64,000 nucleotides of DNA from Oligoflexus tunisiensis (GTDB lineage Bacteria > Bdellovibrionota_B > Oligoflexia > Oligoflexales > Oligoflexaceae): NCBI RefSeq assembly GCF_001748245.1, contig NZ_BDFO01000001.1, positions 4,844,483 to 4,908,482 of the forward strand, written 5' to 3'. Below, piece after piece: positions 16,065 through 25,192 of this stretch. Numbering within the stretch: the stretch's first letter is position 1; each line of letters opens with the position of its first letter. The notes below the pieces were generated by a model. It saw nothing but the letters and a program-made list of their open reading frames with translations. It made no database searches and was not told the origin of the DNA. The translations under genes and the position numbers were made by a program.

Positions 16065-17272
16065 TCCACGTTTTTTCCCGGCATCCCTGCTGTCTCCAGG
16101 CGCTGCGCCTCCTGTTGACAAAGCTCCCGATCCAAACGCGGTCGATAGCAGGGAGCCGCCCCCTGGGAAATCTGCTGCAGAAGGTCCTGCAGCCGGCTTC
16201 CCGGCTCATGGGACGCAGGCGGTTGGCGTTCCTTATCCTGCATCATGCGCAGCGCCTTCACATAAAGTTCCACAAAGCGCCCGCGAGCCTCGGACCAGGC
16301 CTTGGCATCCGCGGCGGCGGGCTCCAGTGCGATACCGGCCAGCGCAGGTTCCACTTCATGATAAGCGATGATTTCCGGCTGCGAAAGAAAGGCCTGCGGC
16401 AGAGTCCAATCAAAATGTCGGGTTAATTTTTTCAGCCGTTTTTCCCAGGCGGGAATCGTGGCATTTTTGAATAAACGGAACGCATCGAGACAGGGCGCGG
16501 GAGCATCCGGAGAACAGTCCCGATGGCCTTCATTGAGGAGCCTCGCATTGATATCGCGTGACTCCTTCAGAAAAATCTCATAGCGCAGACGCACAGCGCC
16601 CAAGGCGATCGAATCATCCGTGTTGGCGTCCACATCCAGCGCCAGAACCTGGGGTCCCAGGCGCTGCTTATCCTCGGGACTTTTGTAGATCCATCGCAGC
16701 ACCGCGGCCATGCCAAGCGTATAGCTGGTTCCCGATAAAAAACCGGTGCCACAGGTCTGCACAAAAGCATTCACATGTCGGGCGCGATCTGTATCCCCTG
16801 CGGCCAGAATATTCTGCGCGAGCTTCTGCGCCTCAGGCGTCAGCTGCAACTTCGCGCGGCTTGCGGGGTGAAAGCGCAGGGTTCCGCGTGGCCCCTGCAC
16901 CAGCAGCACCTTCGCCACATCGCGCTCTCCCGCCAGGATACGTTGGATCGCTTCAAAGGGCCGGGATAATCGCAGGCCGGTGGCCGGAGCAAAAAAACTC
17001 TTTTGAAAGAAACCGAAAATGCTCTCCAGCTCCGCCGCCGTCACGGCATCTTTCATTTCCGTCCGCAGTTCGCCTTGAGTTGTCATTTCATAGTCATCAG
17101 CATTCAGGGAGGAGACATCCAGACAACTCATGCCCGTGAATTCCTGGGTATGCGCATCATAAGCGGTGCCGATCAAAGCCGAGGGTTTGACCGGCGCTTG
17201 GCGCACAGTCGAGGGCTGAGTTGTTTTGCAGGCACAGAGAACGAGGAGCGGACCCAGGAGGATACGTGTCAT
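16061..17272 (-). CDS. Lipoprotein of unknown function
   Basis: 403 residues with a short signal sequence and lipobox (LVLCAC). The mature protein has a central GAVRLRYEIFLKESRDI region and a segment HVNAFVQTCGTGFLSGTSYTLG whose Cys-Gly plus glycine-rich layout weakly recalls MACPF-like bacterial proteins; this is not an assignment. The C-terminal ~100 residues are helical. Its ATG overlaps the stop of the DnaJ-domain gene by 4 nt, so it is third in an operon after a HAMP protein and that gene. Its stop converges with the M48 gene so that both stop codons share a CTAG. Confidence 0.6.
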   Translation of the reverse strand: MTRILLGPLLVLCACKTTQPSTVRQAPVKPSALIGTAYDAHTQEFTGMSCLDVSSLNADDYEMTTQGELRTEMKDAVTAAELESIFGFFQKSFFAPATGLRLSRPFEAIQRILAGERDVAKVLLVQGPRGTLRFHPASRAKLQLTPEAQKLAQNILAAGDTDRARHVNAFVQTCGTGFLSGTSYTLGMAAVLRWIYKSPEDKQRLGPQVLALDVDANTDDSIALGAVRLRYEIFLKESRDINARLLNEGHRDCSPDAPAPCLDAFRLFKNATIPAWEKRLKKLTRHFDWTLPQAFLSQPEIIAYHEVEPALAGIALEPAAADAKAWSEARGRFVELYVKALRMMQDKERQPPASHEPGSRLQDLLQQISQGAAPCYRPRLDRELCQQEAQRLETAGMPGKNVD

Positions 17273-18237
17273 GTCCCTTCCAGATGCTGCAGGAGTCTCT
17301 TGTAATGTTGTGTCAGCTGCTTGAATCGATCCTCACTGCCACCGCGATCCGGGTGCAGGGCATGAGCCATCACCCGATAGCGCTGGCGCAGATCATCGAA
17401 ACTGGGCAGCGTTTTGAATTCCATGAAACGCAGCGCCTCACCGATCACAGGCGGCAATTGGGAACGCGGCGGAGGAGGAGGTGGCGGTGGTTCCTGCCGC
17501 GCGCCCTGACGTCTCTGCCGGCCCGGGTCCTGGTGCTGCTGTTGCTGCTGCCGAGCCTTGTTCGAGAGATACTGAATATGCAGAGCATAAAGAAAGGATT
17601 CCGATCGGGCCCAAAGCTGTTCATAGCAGCTTTCGAGTTCGCGCTGACAGGTCTTGATCCTTTGGGCGATCTGACTGCCAAACTTATTGAGCGCCGGGGA
17701 TTGCAGGGCATCCGGAATCGCTTCCGGCAGCTCGTCCAGGCGCACGTCGGCAAAGGGCGACGGCAGTTGATTGATTTGTTCCAGCCGTCGGTTCAAATGC
17801 AGGAGCCGACCCCAGAGCGAAAGCGCAGGATCATAATCCGAACAGGAAACCTGCCGATTGCGCCAGAGTTCAGGCAGAAGATGCCGCACGGCCACCGCCC
17901 GACATTCATCAAAGCGGGCGAACACGGGCTCTTCAAACACAGCCACGGCGAAGGGTCCGCGTTCCGCTGTGGAACTATGCCGGAACCAGGCCTGAGGCCG
18001 ATCGATCGCAAGAATGCCCAGACGATGCTGGAACGTCTGCTGCAGGAGTTTGATATCCTGAGCCAAGGCTGCAATACGATCCAATCCATGCGGAACGGGA
18101 TTGCAGAGAGCCACCCGCAGACAGCGGGTGAAGTGCACTTTGCTTTCTTCGATGCAGAGGACGCGATCGAGCGCCAGGGGAATGGTGGTGGCGCTCTGGA
18201 ATGCGGGTTCAAACCAGTCGAGACTCGGGACTCCCAT
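17269..18237 (-). CDS. Protein with C-terminal J-domain and Q/P-rich linker
   Basis: 322 residues, no signal peptide. Residues ~1-225 are an unrecognised, partly helical region. A low-complexity linker (~228-262) has five consecutive glutamines and later eight prolines. The last ~55 residues are a J-domain (SFDDLRQRYRVMAHALHPDR then GGSEDRFKQLTQHYKRLLQ) with the HPD motif intact, so it can probably stimulate a DnaK-type ATPase. A C-terminal J-domain is unlike DnaJ itself. The gene lies between a HAMP membrane protein (13-nt gap) and a lipoprotein (4-nt overlap). The client is unknown. Confidence 0.75.
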   Translation of the reverse strand: MGVPSLDWFEPAFQSATTIPLALDRVLCIEESKVHFTRCLRVALCNPVPHGLDRIAALAQDIKLLQQTFQHRLGILAIDRPQAWFRHSSTAERGPFAVAVFEEPVFARFDECRAVAVRHLLPELWRNRQVSCSDYDPALSLWGRLLHLNRRLEQINQLPSPFADVRLDELPEAIPDALQSPALNKFGSQIAQRIKTCQRELESCYEQLWARSESFLYALHIQYLSNKARQQQQQHQDPGRQRRQGARQEPPPPPPPPRSQLPPVIGEALRFMEFKTLPSFDDLRQRYRVMAHALHPDRGGSEDRFKQLTQHYKRLLQHLEGT

Positions 18238-18250
18238 GAGTTCTCCCTTG

Positions 18251-18703
18251 TTAGCTGCGCCGCCGCACCTGCTCCAACGTCACAGCCAGGTCATTCAGAT
18301 CCTCGGCAACTTCCTGGAAGGCATCTCCCTTACGGAGAACCACGCGGGATCCGTAATTGCCATTTTTCAGCTCACGAATGTGCCGACGGAAAGCGTAGGT
18401 CGGTCCTACCAAACGGTGGGTAAAGAAGATGGACACAGCCACGGTGATAAAGAAATAGATTGTGGTCCCGATCGCCACCCAACCGATGAGGCCGCGCACG
18501 TAGGACTTCAGGATATCCGTCACTTCCTCGCGCAGATCGGTCAGCTCCAGGACCAGATCATAGAACTTGTTGAAGTTTACATAAAATATCGCCACCAAAG
18601 CGAGGCAGAAGGCCAGCGATAGCAGGATGGAATAAAGTCCCAGTCGTATTTGCAAAAGAGGCTGCAGCATGAAATTGCTGAGTTTCCGCTTGTGAGAAGA
18701 CAT
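18251..18703 (-). CDS. Small membrane protein ending in a HAMP-like domain
   Basis: 150 residues. Two transmembrane helices (~20-42 and ~72-94) flank a ~30-residue periplasmic helix. After TM2 comes FTHRLVGPTYAFRRHIRELK with NGNYGSRVVLRKGDAFQEVAEDLNDL, a typical HAMP. Nothing follows it: there is no kinase, cyclase or methyl-accepting part. Orphan HAMP proteins could act by pairing with another sensor, but that is inference. First gene of the HAMP/J-domain/lipoprotein operon, divergent from the acyl-CoA ligase-like gene. Confidence 0.75.
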   Translation of the reverse strand: MSSHKRKLSNFMLQPLLQIRLGLYSILLSLAFCLALVAIFYVNFNKFYDLVLELTDLREEVTDILKSYVRGLIGWVAIGTTIYFFITVAVSIFFTHRLVGPTYAFRRHIRELKNGNYGSRVVLRKGDAFQEVAEDLNDLAVTLEQVRRRS

Positions 18704-18859
18704 AGACCTACCCTCTCCTGTTCAAGGCCTTTAATTGGCTTCTTCTATTGTGCCCTCTTGGGCGCAGACTGACAATACGCCACAGTTCAAGATACTTGGA
18801 AAAAACTCGAAACCCTGCGTTCTCTAATGGTAGAATCCCGGGAAACAAGGGGACGGACC

Positions 18860-20482
18860 GTGCCGATCGCTTCGATTCCGACCGGAAAGACCATGCTGGA
18901 CTGCTTTGCAGCTGCCGCCGCAGAATTCGCCGATCGACCGGCCTATTCGCAATTCGGACGGACCTTGACTTTCCGTGAAATGGATCGGCTCAGCACCCGG
19001 GTCGCGGCCTGGCTCCAGTCGCTGCCCGGCGTGAATCCCGGCGATCGCGTGGCGATTCAACTGCCCAATGTCCTGGCTTATCCGGTGATTGCGTTTGGGA
19101 TCATCAAAGCCGGCCTCGTGATGGTGAATACCAATCCCCTTTATACCCCCCGGGAAACCCAACGTCAGCTCGTCAATGCCGATATCAAGGTCTGGTTTGT
19201 GGCCGAGACAGCCGCCTACATGGTTTCGATGCTCGCCCATGAACTGCATGACCCCACCGTGGTGATCTGTGAACTTTTCACGCTCCAACCCCGCTGGCGG
19301 CGCTGGGGCATGCAATTTCATCTGCACTATCGAAAACGGGCCGTGGCGGATTATGAGCGCCGGCGATACAAGACCCTGGACCAGGTCCTGCGGCTTGGCA
19401 AAAGGCAGCCCTGGAACAAGCCTGAGCTGAAACCCGAAGATCTTCTGATGCTGCAATATACCGGGGGTTCGACCGGCGTTCTGAAAGGGGCCATGCTCAC
19501 CCATGCGAATATCGTCAGCAATATGCATCAGGTGCTCAGCTTTTTAGGGGGCAGCATTGCGCGTGGCCAGGATACGATCATTGCTCCCTTGCCGCTCTAT
19601 CATATCTTTGCCTTTACCGTACACTGCGGTATGCCTTTGCTCGCGGGAACGCACAATGTTCTGATTCTGGATCCCACCGCGATGGGTATCTTAATCCGCG
19701 AGCTCCTGCACTATCCCTTTGCCGCCATCACCGGCGTGAATACGTTTTTTTATAGTCTTCTGCGCATGGACACCTTCCGCGCCATGGACTTCAGCCATTT
19801 ACGCTTCGCCATTGCCGGCGGCATGAAACTCGATCCCAAGGTCGCGCGGCATTGGGAGGACGTCACCGGCCGGCCCATCCTGGAAGGCTTCGGCATGACA
19901 GAAACCTCGCCGGTGGCCAGTTTCAATCCCCCCGAAGCCAACCACATCGGCAGCATTGGCCAACCGGTGCCCGGTACTGAAATGAAACTGGTCGACACCC
20001 AGGGCCATGACATTCACACGCCGCATACTCCGGGTGAACTCTGGATCCGCGGCCCGCAGGTGATGTCCGGCTACTGGCGCAACCCGGAGGAAACAGCCCG
20101 GCATCTGACCCACGATGGCTGGATGCTCACGGGCGACATTGCGACCTTCGATGAGGAAGGCTACTGGTTCATCGTCGGGAGGGTGAAACGCATGATTCTG
20201 GTGTCCGGTTTCAACGTCTATCCGAATGAAGTGGAGGACGTCGTGCGGCTGCATCCCGATGTGCTCGACTGTGAAGTGACGGGCGTACCCCATGCCGTGA
20301 GCGGGGAAACGGTGAAGGTCCGCGTCGTGTCCCACAACAAGGGGCTCAAGCCGCAGGACATCCGCGAGCATTGCCGTCGTTTTTTGACCAGCTATAAATT
20401 ACCCAAGCACGTGGAATTTGTGGACAGCCTTCTGAAAACAGCGGTAGACACAAATGAAACAAAATCAGGAGGCATTCGATGA
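18860..20482 (+). CDS. Acyl-CoA synthetase (FadD-like) lacking the usual C-terminal catalytic end
   Basis: About 540 residues of the AMP-forming ligase superfamily, closest in look to long-chain FadD. Motifs: P-loop YTGGSTGVLKGAML, PLPLYHIFAFT, EGFGMTETSP, GELWIRGPQVMSGYW, WMLTGDIA and the hinge GRVKRMILVSGFNVYPNEVE. The end is odd. The usual LPKTxxGKxLRR with the adenylation lysine is replaced by LLKTAVDTNETKSGGIR, so this lysine is missing and the last codons overlap the next gene's ribosome site. Adenylation should be impaired, though thioesterification might persist. I chose the GTG at 18860 (AGGGG 7 nt upstream); an ATG at 18827 lacks a site. Divergent from the HAMP operon. Confidence 0.82.
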   Translation: MPIASIPTGKTMLDCFAAAAAEFADRPAYSQFGRTLTFREMDRLSTRVAAWLQSLPGVNPGDRVAIQLPNVLAYPVIAFGIIKAGLVMVNTNPLYTPRETQRQLVNADIKVWFVAETAAYMVSMLAHELHDPTVVICELFTLQPRWRRWGMQFHLHYRKRAVADYERRRYKTLDQVLRLGKRQPWNKPELKPEDLLMLQYTGGSTGVLKGAMLTHANIVSNMHQVLSFLGGSIARGQDTIIAPLPLYHIFAFTVHCGMPLLAGTHNVLILDPTAMGILIRELLHYPFAAITGVNTFFYSLLRMDTFRAMDFSHLRFAIAGGMKLDPKVARHWEDVTGRPILEGFGMTETSPVASFNPPEANHIGSIGQPVPGTEMKLVDTQGHDIHTPHTPGELWIRGPQVMSGYWRNPEETARHLTHDGWMLTGDIATFDEEGYWFIVGRVKRMILVSGFNVYPNEVEDVVRLHPDVLDCEVTGVPHAVSGETVKVRVVSHNKGLKPQDIREHCRRFLTSYKLPKHVEFVDSLLKTAVDTNETKSGGIR

Positions 20483-20907
20483 AACGTGCAGCAGTATTTA
20501 TGGGTAGTCTGCTTATCGCCGGCGCAGCCGAGGCGGCCTGGGTGGTTCAAGCGGAAGCGCTGGCCTGTACCGATGATTATAATCCCTGGGGGCACAGCGG
20601 TCAGTGCCGCTGTCCGGAAGCCACCGTGTACAACCAGAAGATTGGCGAATGCCTGGCCGGCGTGCCCTATCCCATCCTGGTTTCCGGGGTGATGCACAGC
20701 AAGGACGCGCTGACCCAGGGCGTGAGTCTGGAAACCCAGTACGGAACCTTTCATCTGGTTGTGAAACTGGCCGAATTGGAAAAATTGCAGAAAGCGGACG
20801 GACTTTACTTCGAAGCGGACGGCGAATTCGTGCTGATGCCGGCCGGAGGCAAAGGTGAGCCCGCGCGTCCGACGATTATCGTCGAAAGGCTGGCCTGGCT
20901 GGAGTGA
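20479..20907 (+). CDS. Small secreted protein of unknown function
   Basis: 142 residues with a signal peptide (MKRAAVFMGSLLIAGAAEAA). The first mature third has a cysteine group (ALACTDDYN, SGQCRCPE, GECLAG). The rest looks beta-rich (YPILVSGVMHS, YGTFHLVVKLAELEKLQKAD). No family recognised. Its ATG overlaps the stop of the acyl-CoA ligase-like gene (ATGA) and its AGGAGG lies inside that gene's last codons, so the two are translationally coupled. Confidence 0.65.
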   Translation: MKRAAVFMGSLLIAGAAEAAWVVQAEALACTDDYNPWGHSGQCRCPEATVYNQKIGECLAGVPYPILVSGVMHSKDALTQGVSLETQYGTFHLVVKLAELEKLQKADGLYFEADGEFVLMPAGGKGEPARPTIIVERLAWLE

Positions 20908-20925
20908 AGCGTCCGCCTGGAACCC

Positions 20926-22026
20926 TCAGTCCAAACTTAAATCCTGCGGCCCCACATACTGCGACTGGGGGCGCACCAGACGTCCAAATTTTCTTTGTTC
21001 GTCGACATGCGCACACCAGCCGGCCACGCGTCCTATGGCAAAACACGCGGAAAAGAATTCCGCCGGTAAACCGATCGCATCGAGCAGAACCGCGGTGTAA
21101 AATTCCACGTTGGCCTTCAGAGGACGATCAGGATACCGCTCCTGGAGCAGCGCGGCCGCCGCCTTTTCCACCGCCCGAGCCAGCGTGAGGCGTGGGGATT
21201 TCACGCCGGACTGTTCCAGGCGTTCGATCGCTTTTTCCAAAACCGCCGCCCGTGGATCACGCACGCGATAAATCCGATGGCCCATGCCCATAATGCGCCG
21301 GCCCGCCTGCAGCTCCTCTTCCAGCCAGGCCCGCGCGCGATCGGGTTCACCCACCGCGGCGAGCATGTCCAGCACCGGTCCCGGCGCCCCGCCATGCAAG
21401 GGACCTTTCAAAGCGCCGATACCCGCCACCACCGCCGAAACCATATCAGAACCGGTGGACGCCACAACCCGCGCGGTAAACGTGGAGGCATTCATGCCGT
21501 GATCCATAACCGTTATCAGATACGATTCCAGAGCCTGAACCCTGGCCGCATCCGGCTTTTGCCCCTGAATCATGCGCAGCACATCCTCACCATGACCGGC
21601 GCTGGCATCCGGAGGCAGAGGATTCATTTCATGACGCCGCCGTAGCCAGACCGCACTGGCCACAGCCGTGGCCGCGCAGAGGGTCAGGCTTTGCTCCCAG
21701 GCATCGTCCGCAGTATCTTCAAAGGCAGCCAGAGCATAACGGAGAAAATCCATACTCGATTCCGGACCATCCGGCAGAGCCGCGATCCTCGGAAACACCT
21801 CGACCCGCTTCTGCCCAAGCTTCTGCTCCAGCGCCTCACGTTCCCGAGGCGTGGGCCTTTGTCCCCACCACAGAAGATGCAGGACTTCACTGTAGGTGAG
21901 AGTGCCGCTGAGTTTTTCAATATCATAACCGCGCAGGAGAAGCCGCCCGGCCTCGCCATCCACAAGACTCAGCTGGGTTTCTGCGAACATGACGTTATCC
22001 AGACCACTGACCTTGAGCGTATTCAT
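20926..22026 (-). CDS. Citrate synthase (or 2-methylcitrate synthase)
   Basis: 366 residues, the usual length for short type II-like bacterial citrate synthases. Catalytic residues are in place: histidines in MDHGMNASTFTARVVAS and GPLHGGAPGP, MGMGHRIYRVRDPRA for substrate binding, and the aspartate in ANVEFYTAVLLDAIGLP. It condenses acetyl-CoA (or propionyl-CoA) with oxaloacetate; substrate preference cannot be read from sequence. The ATG at 22026 has GAGG 6 nt upstream; earlier in-frame ATGs lack sites. It is divergent from an M14 peptidase gene and converges on the small secreted protein gene with an 18-bp gap. Confidence 0.88.
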   Translation of the reverse strand: MNTLKVSGLDNVMFAETQLSLVDGEAGRLLLRGYDIEKLSGTLTYSEVLHLLWWGQRPTPREREALEQKLGQKRVEVFPRIAALPDGPESSMDFLRYALAAFEDTADDAWEQSLTLCAATAVASAVWLRRRHEMNPLPPDASAGHGEDVLRMIQGQKPDAARVQALESYLITVMDHGMNASTFTARVVASTGSDMVSAVVAGIGALKGPLHGGAPGPVLDMLAAVGEPDRARAWLEEELQAGRRIMGMGHRIYRVRDPRAAVLEKAIERLEQSGVKSPRLTLARAVEKAAAALLQERYPDRPLKANVEFYTAVLLDAIGLPAEFFSACFAIGRVAGWCAHVDEQRKFGRLVRPQSQYVGPQDLSLD

Positions 22027-22231
22027 GATGAACCTCATCTTTGGGAGGTGTTTCCCGACCTGACAAAGGCATCTTCGGCAGAAATTCGGCATTGATCAAT
22101 CTTGATTTTTCAATCAACATAGCGATTCTTTGTAAGGCTTGAAAAGTTCTGAATGTTGTTGGCAAGCCCCCACACGAGCGTGTTACTTAGGGAGGGCCAA
22201 ATATCGCCATCATTTCTGCTGTTGAGGTTCT

Positions 22232-23899
22232 ATGACATCCCAAGTATTGCCGGTGACCCGCGCGGAAGCCACTGACTATCGTGAGACGACACGAAGCGCC
22301 GAGGTTCTGGCCTTTATCGACGAACTCTGTGCCGCAACGCCCCTGGCCCACCGTATCTCGCTCGGGCTCAGCAGTCAGGGGCAGGATATCGCCGCTCTTG
22401 TCGTCAGCGATCGGCTATGCTTTACGCCCGAGTTGGCTCATAAACAAAAAAAATGCATCGTCATGGTGGAAGCCAACATCCATGCGGGGGAAGTGGAAGG
22501 CAAGGAAGCACTCCTGGCCCTGGCTCGCGACCTGACTCTGACCAATCTCGGCCGCAATATTTTGAATCGCATCTGCCTCGTCCTCGTGCCGAATTTCAAT
22601 CCTGACGGCAACGATCACATCAGTCGGGAAAATCGCAAACTCGATCTTGCCAACCTCGAAGGGCAGGACGGCCCGGAATCAGGCGTCGGCATTCGCTACA
22701 GTGGCGAGGGCTTCAACCTGAATCGGGACAGCATGAAGCAGGAGACGCCGGAAACGCGTTGCATGGCACGCTTCTATCAGACCTGGTGGCCCCATCTTTT
22801 CATCGACTGTCATACCACCGACGGCAGTCTGCACGCCTTTGATCTGACCTTTGATACCTCGCGCGGCAATGACAATCTTTTCGCCCCCGTGCGCGGTTTT
22901 GCCCGCAGCATGCTGGAACGCGTGAGCAAATCCGTGGAAGCCAAACATGGCTTCCGCAGTTTCTGGTACGGAAATTTTGTTCAGGAAAATGACCCCACTT
23001 CCGGCTGGCACACCTACCCGGCTCTGCCCCGTTTTGGAAGCCATTATCGTGGTCTTCTGGGACGTCTCGATGTGTTACTCGAAACTTACAGCTATCTTCC
23101 TTTTGCCAAACGCTGCGAGGTGATGCGCGCCTGGCTTCTCGAACTCTTTCGCTTTGCAGCCCTGAAACGCGAACCGATTATAAAACTGATGCAGACCGAG
23201 AGAAGGCGTTTGGAAAACCGGGCCCGCATCTACGATCCTTCCCTGCGCATGGCCATCAATCACGGGGTCGCACGGCAGTCGCCGGACAATGCCCTGGTTT
23301 TTGAATATCCCGCCTATGCCTTGCATGGTGATACCGCCAAAATTCTTTCCTATGACATGGAAAGTCTGCGCTCGCGCCGTTATCCCGGCCGCCGTCAGAA
23401 AACCTATAAAGTTCCGCATCGGCGCAGCCCGATTCCCACGGCGGAGGTCAGCGTGCCGATCGCCTACCTGGTCCCGGCCTCCTTGAGCGCACGACTTGAG
23501 CAGCATGGGATCACCTTTGAACCGCGCGCGGCCGGCACGCTTTATAGGGCCGAGCGGTACCGGATCCTCGCCCGCGAGGAAACCTTCAGTCCCGATGTCG
23601 CGACGCATGTCCCGCGCCCCGGTGAAAGTGAAATTCCCTTGAGTCAAAGGCCACAGCCCAAACGTTTTGAAACCGTTCTCACCGTGCGCGCGGAACGCTG
23701 TGATTATACAGTGCCCGAGGGTTATCTCTGGGTTCCCGTCGCGCAAAGGGCCGGCACGCTTGCAGTCTATCTTTTGGAACCGCATGCGGATGATGGTCTG
23801 GCCCGTTGGCAGTTTTTGGATCAGGATCTGAACGTCGGCGGCATCTATCCCATCATTCGGGTTTTGGACCATGCGGTGCCACCCCGCAAGGCGGAATGA
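22232..23899 (+). CDS. Cytoplasmic M14-family zinc carboxypeptidase-like protein
   Basis: 555 residues without a signal peptide. The M14 zinc site is present: H and E in ANIHAGEVEGKEA (~88-100) and the third ligand in IDCHTTDG (~193). The general base is the E in VLLETYSY (~287). The ~250-residue C-terminal half is beta-rich and unassigned. Most bacterial M14 enzymes are secreted, so a cytoplasmic form suggests turnover of an internal peptide or amide. The start has GAGG 4 nt before the ATG. The next gene, an HTH-citrate-synthase-like protein, begins 21 nt after the stop, so they probably share a transcript. Confidence 0.82.
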   Translation: MTSQVLPVTRAEATDYRETTRSAEVLAFIDELCAATPLAHRISLGLSSQGQDIAALVVSDRLCFTPELAHKQKKCIVMVEANIHAGEVEGKEALLALARDLTLTNLGRNILNRICLVLVPNFNPDGNDHISRENRKLDLANLEGQDGPESGVGIRYSGEGFNLNRDSMKQETPETRCMARFYQTWWPHLFIDCHTTDGSLHAFDLTFDTSRGNDNLFAPVRGFARSMLERVSKSVEAKHGFRSFWYGNFVQENDPTSGWHTYPALPRFGSHYRGLLGRLDVLLETYSYLPFAKRCEVMRAWLLELFRFAALKREPIIKLMQTERRRLENRARIYDPSLRMAINHGVARQSPDNALVFEYPAYALHGDTAKILSYDMESLRSRRYPGRRQKTYKVPHRRSPIPTAEVSVPIAYLVPASLSARLEQHGITFEPRAAGTLYRAERYRILAREETFSPDVATHVPRPGESEIPLSQRPQPKRFETVLTVRAERCDYTVPEGYLWVPVAQRAGTLAVYLLEPHADDGLARWQFLDQDLNVGGIYPIIRVLDHAVPPRKAE

Positions 23900-23920
23900 G
23901 ATCGGTTCGAGGAGAGTCCC

Positions 23921-25183
23921 ATGGCTGGAAGAAACACCAAGGACAAGTCCATGCTCACGGCCAGCGAGGCCTGCGCCTTGCTTGGCATCAAAGCCCAGAC
24001 CCTTTATGCCTATGTCAGTCGCGGTCTTTTAAGGGCGGAAACCCATCCGGGGCGAACCGGGAAACTTTATGCCCGGGATGATATTGAAACCCTGCTGGCG
24101 CGCAGCCGCGCCCGTTCCGGTCATGGCCCCACCGCGGCCAGTGCCATGCGCTGGGGCGATCCCATTCTGGATTCCGCGATCACATGCATTCAGGCCGGAC
24201 AAATTTATTATCGTGGCTATGCGCTGCGGGAACTTTTGCGCAAGGGCATCAGCTTTGAACAGACCGCGGAACTCCTTTGGTCCGGAGATCTTCCGCATCA
24301 CAAGGTCCAGTGGACGGCGCTGCCGATTGAAGTCCCCAGCGCTGGCCTGGAAACCAAGGCCTCCCTTTCGCGGCGCCTCCTGCATCGGCTGGCAGGTCTT
24401 GCCCTTTTGGATCCGGAGGGAGGATCGGATGAACTGATTGATCAAACGCTCAGGCGGGCGCGTGGTTTGATTCGTCACACGACCGATGCCCTGTTTCCCA
24501 TCGCAACTCAGGCGGGTGGATCCCTGTCCCAACGCATGGCTACGGCTCTGAATCTGGAGCAGAGTGAAGCGGTGGAAGCCATTGAAACTGCGCTGCTGGT
24601 CAGCGCCGATCATGAATTGAATGCTTCCACCTTTGCGGCCCGTGTGGCTGCATCCACCGGAGCGGATCTTTATGCCAGTCTCCTGGCTGCGCTGGCGACA
24701 TTTTCCGGACGCCATCACGGTCTGGCTTCGATCGAAGTGCATGCCTTTCTCACGGAACCACCGGCGGGCTGGTCACGGCGCAGGCAGCTCAACGCCTGGA
24801 TGGAAGGGGGTCAGCTGCTGCCTGGCTTTGGTCATCGTCTTTATGCGGAAGGTGATCCCCGGGTGGAACCTCTTTTGCAAAAAGCGCGCACGCTGGCGAA
24901 CGCGCGGAAAGGGGAAGCCTCGCGTTGGATGGACGAGGTTGAAGGTGTTTTAAACCTGGCCAAAACCATGGGCTCTCCAGCACCCAATTTGGATTTTGCG
25001 CTGGTGGCTGTGGCTTTGGCTCTGGATTTGCCGCGTGAAGGGGCGGCGACCCTTTTTCTGATCGGTCGCCTTGCGGGCTGGACCGCGCATATTCTGGAGC
25101 AAAGACAGCAGGGATTTTTGCTGCGACCGCGGGCCCGTTATGTCGGTCGCGCGCCCATGACGGCCCCGAATGGGAACGGTTGA
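23921..25183 (+). CDS. Citrate-synthase-like protein with N-terminal HTH domain
   Basis: 420 residues. Residues ~10-60 are a MerR/excisionase-type helix-turn-helix (LTASEACALLGIKAQTLYAY, VSRGLLRA, GKLYARDDIETLL). The rest is a citrate synthase fold with the key positions kept: DHELNASTFAARVAASTGAD, GRHHGLASIEV, PGFGHRLYAEGDPR and the aspartate in APNLDFALVAVAL. Fusions of this kind are a known citrate-synthase-like subgroup, but their activity and DNA targets are poorly known. It could sense acyl-CoA or oxaloacetate while binding DNA. A normal citrate synthase is encoded 1.9 kb away on the other strand, and the M14 peptidase lies directly upstream. Confidence 0.85.
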   Translation: MAGRNTKDKSMLTASEACALLGIKAQTLYAYVSRGLLRAETHPGRTGKLYARDDIETLLARSRARSGHGPTAASAMRWGDPILDSAITCIQAGQIYYRGYALRELLRKGISFEQTAELLWSGDLPHHKVQWTALPIEVPSAGLETKASLSRRLLHRLAGLALLDPEGGSDELIDQTLRRARGLIRHTTDALFPIATQAGGSLSQRMATALNLEQSEAVEAIETALLVSADHELNASTFAARVAASTGADLYASLLAALATFSGRHHGLASIEVHAFLTEPPAGWSRRRQLNAWMEGGQLLPGFGHRLYAEGDPRVEPLLQKARTLANARKGEASRWMDEVEGVLNLAKTMGSPAPNLDFALVAVALALDLPREGAATLFLIGRLAGWTAHILEQRQQGFLLRPRARYVGRAPMTAPNGNG

Positions 25184-25192
25184 AAAAGGCGT

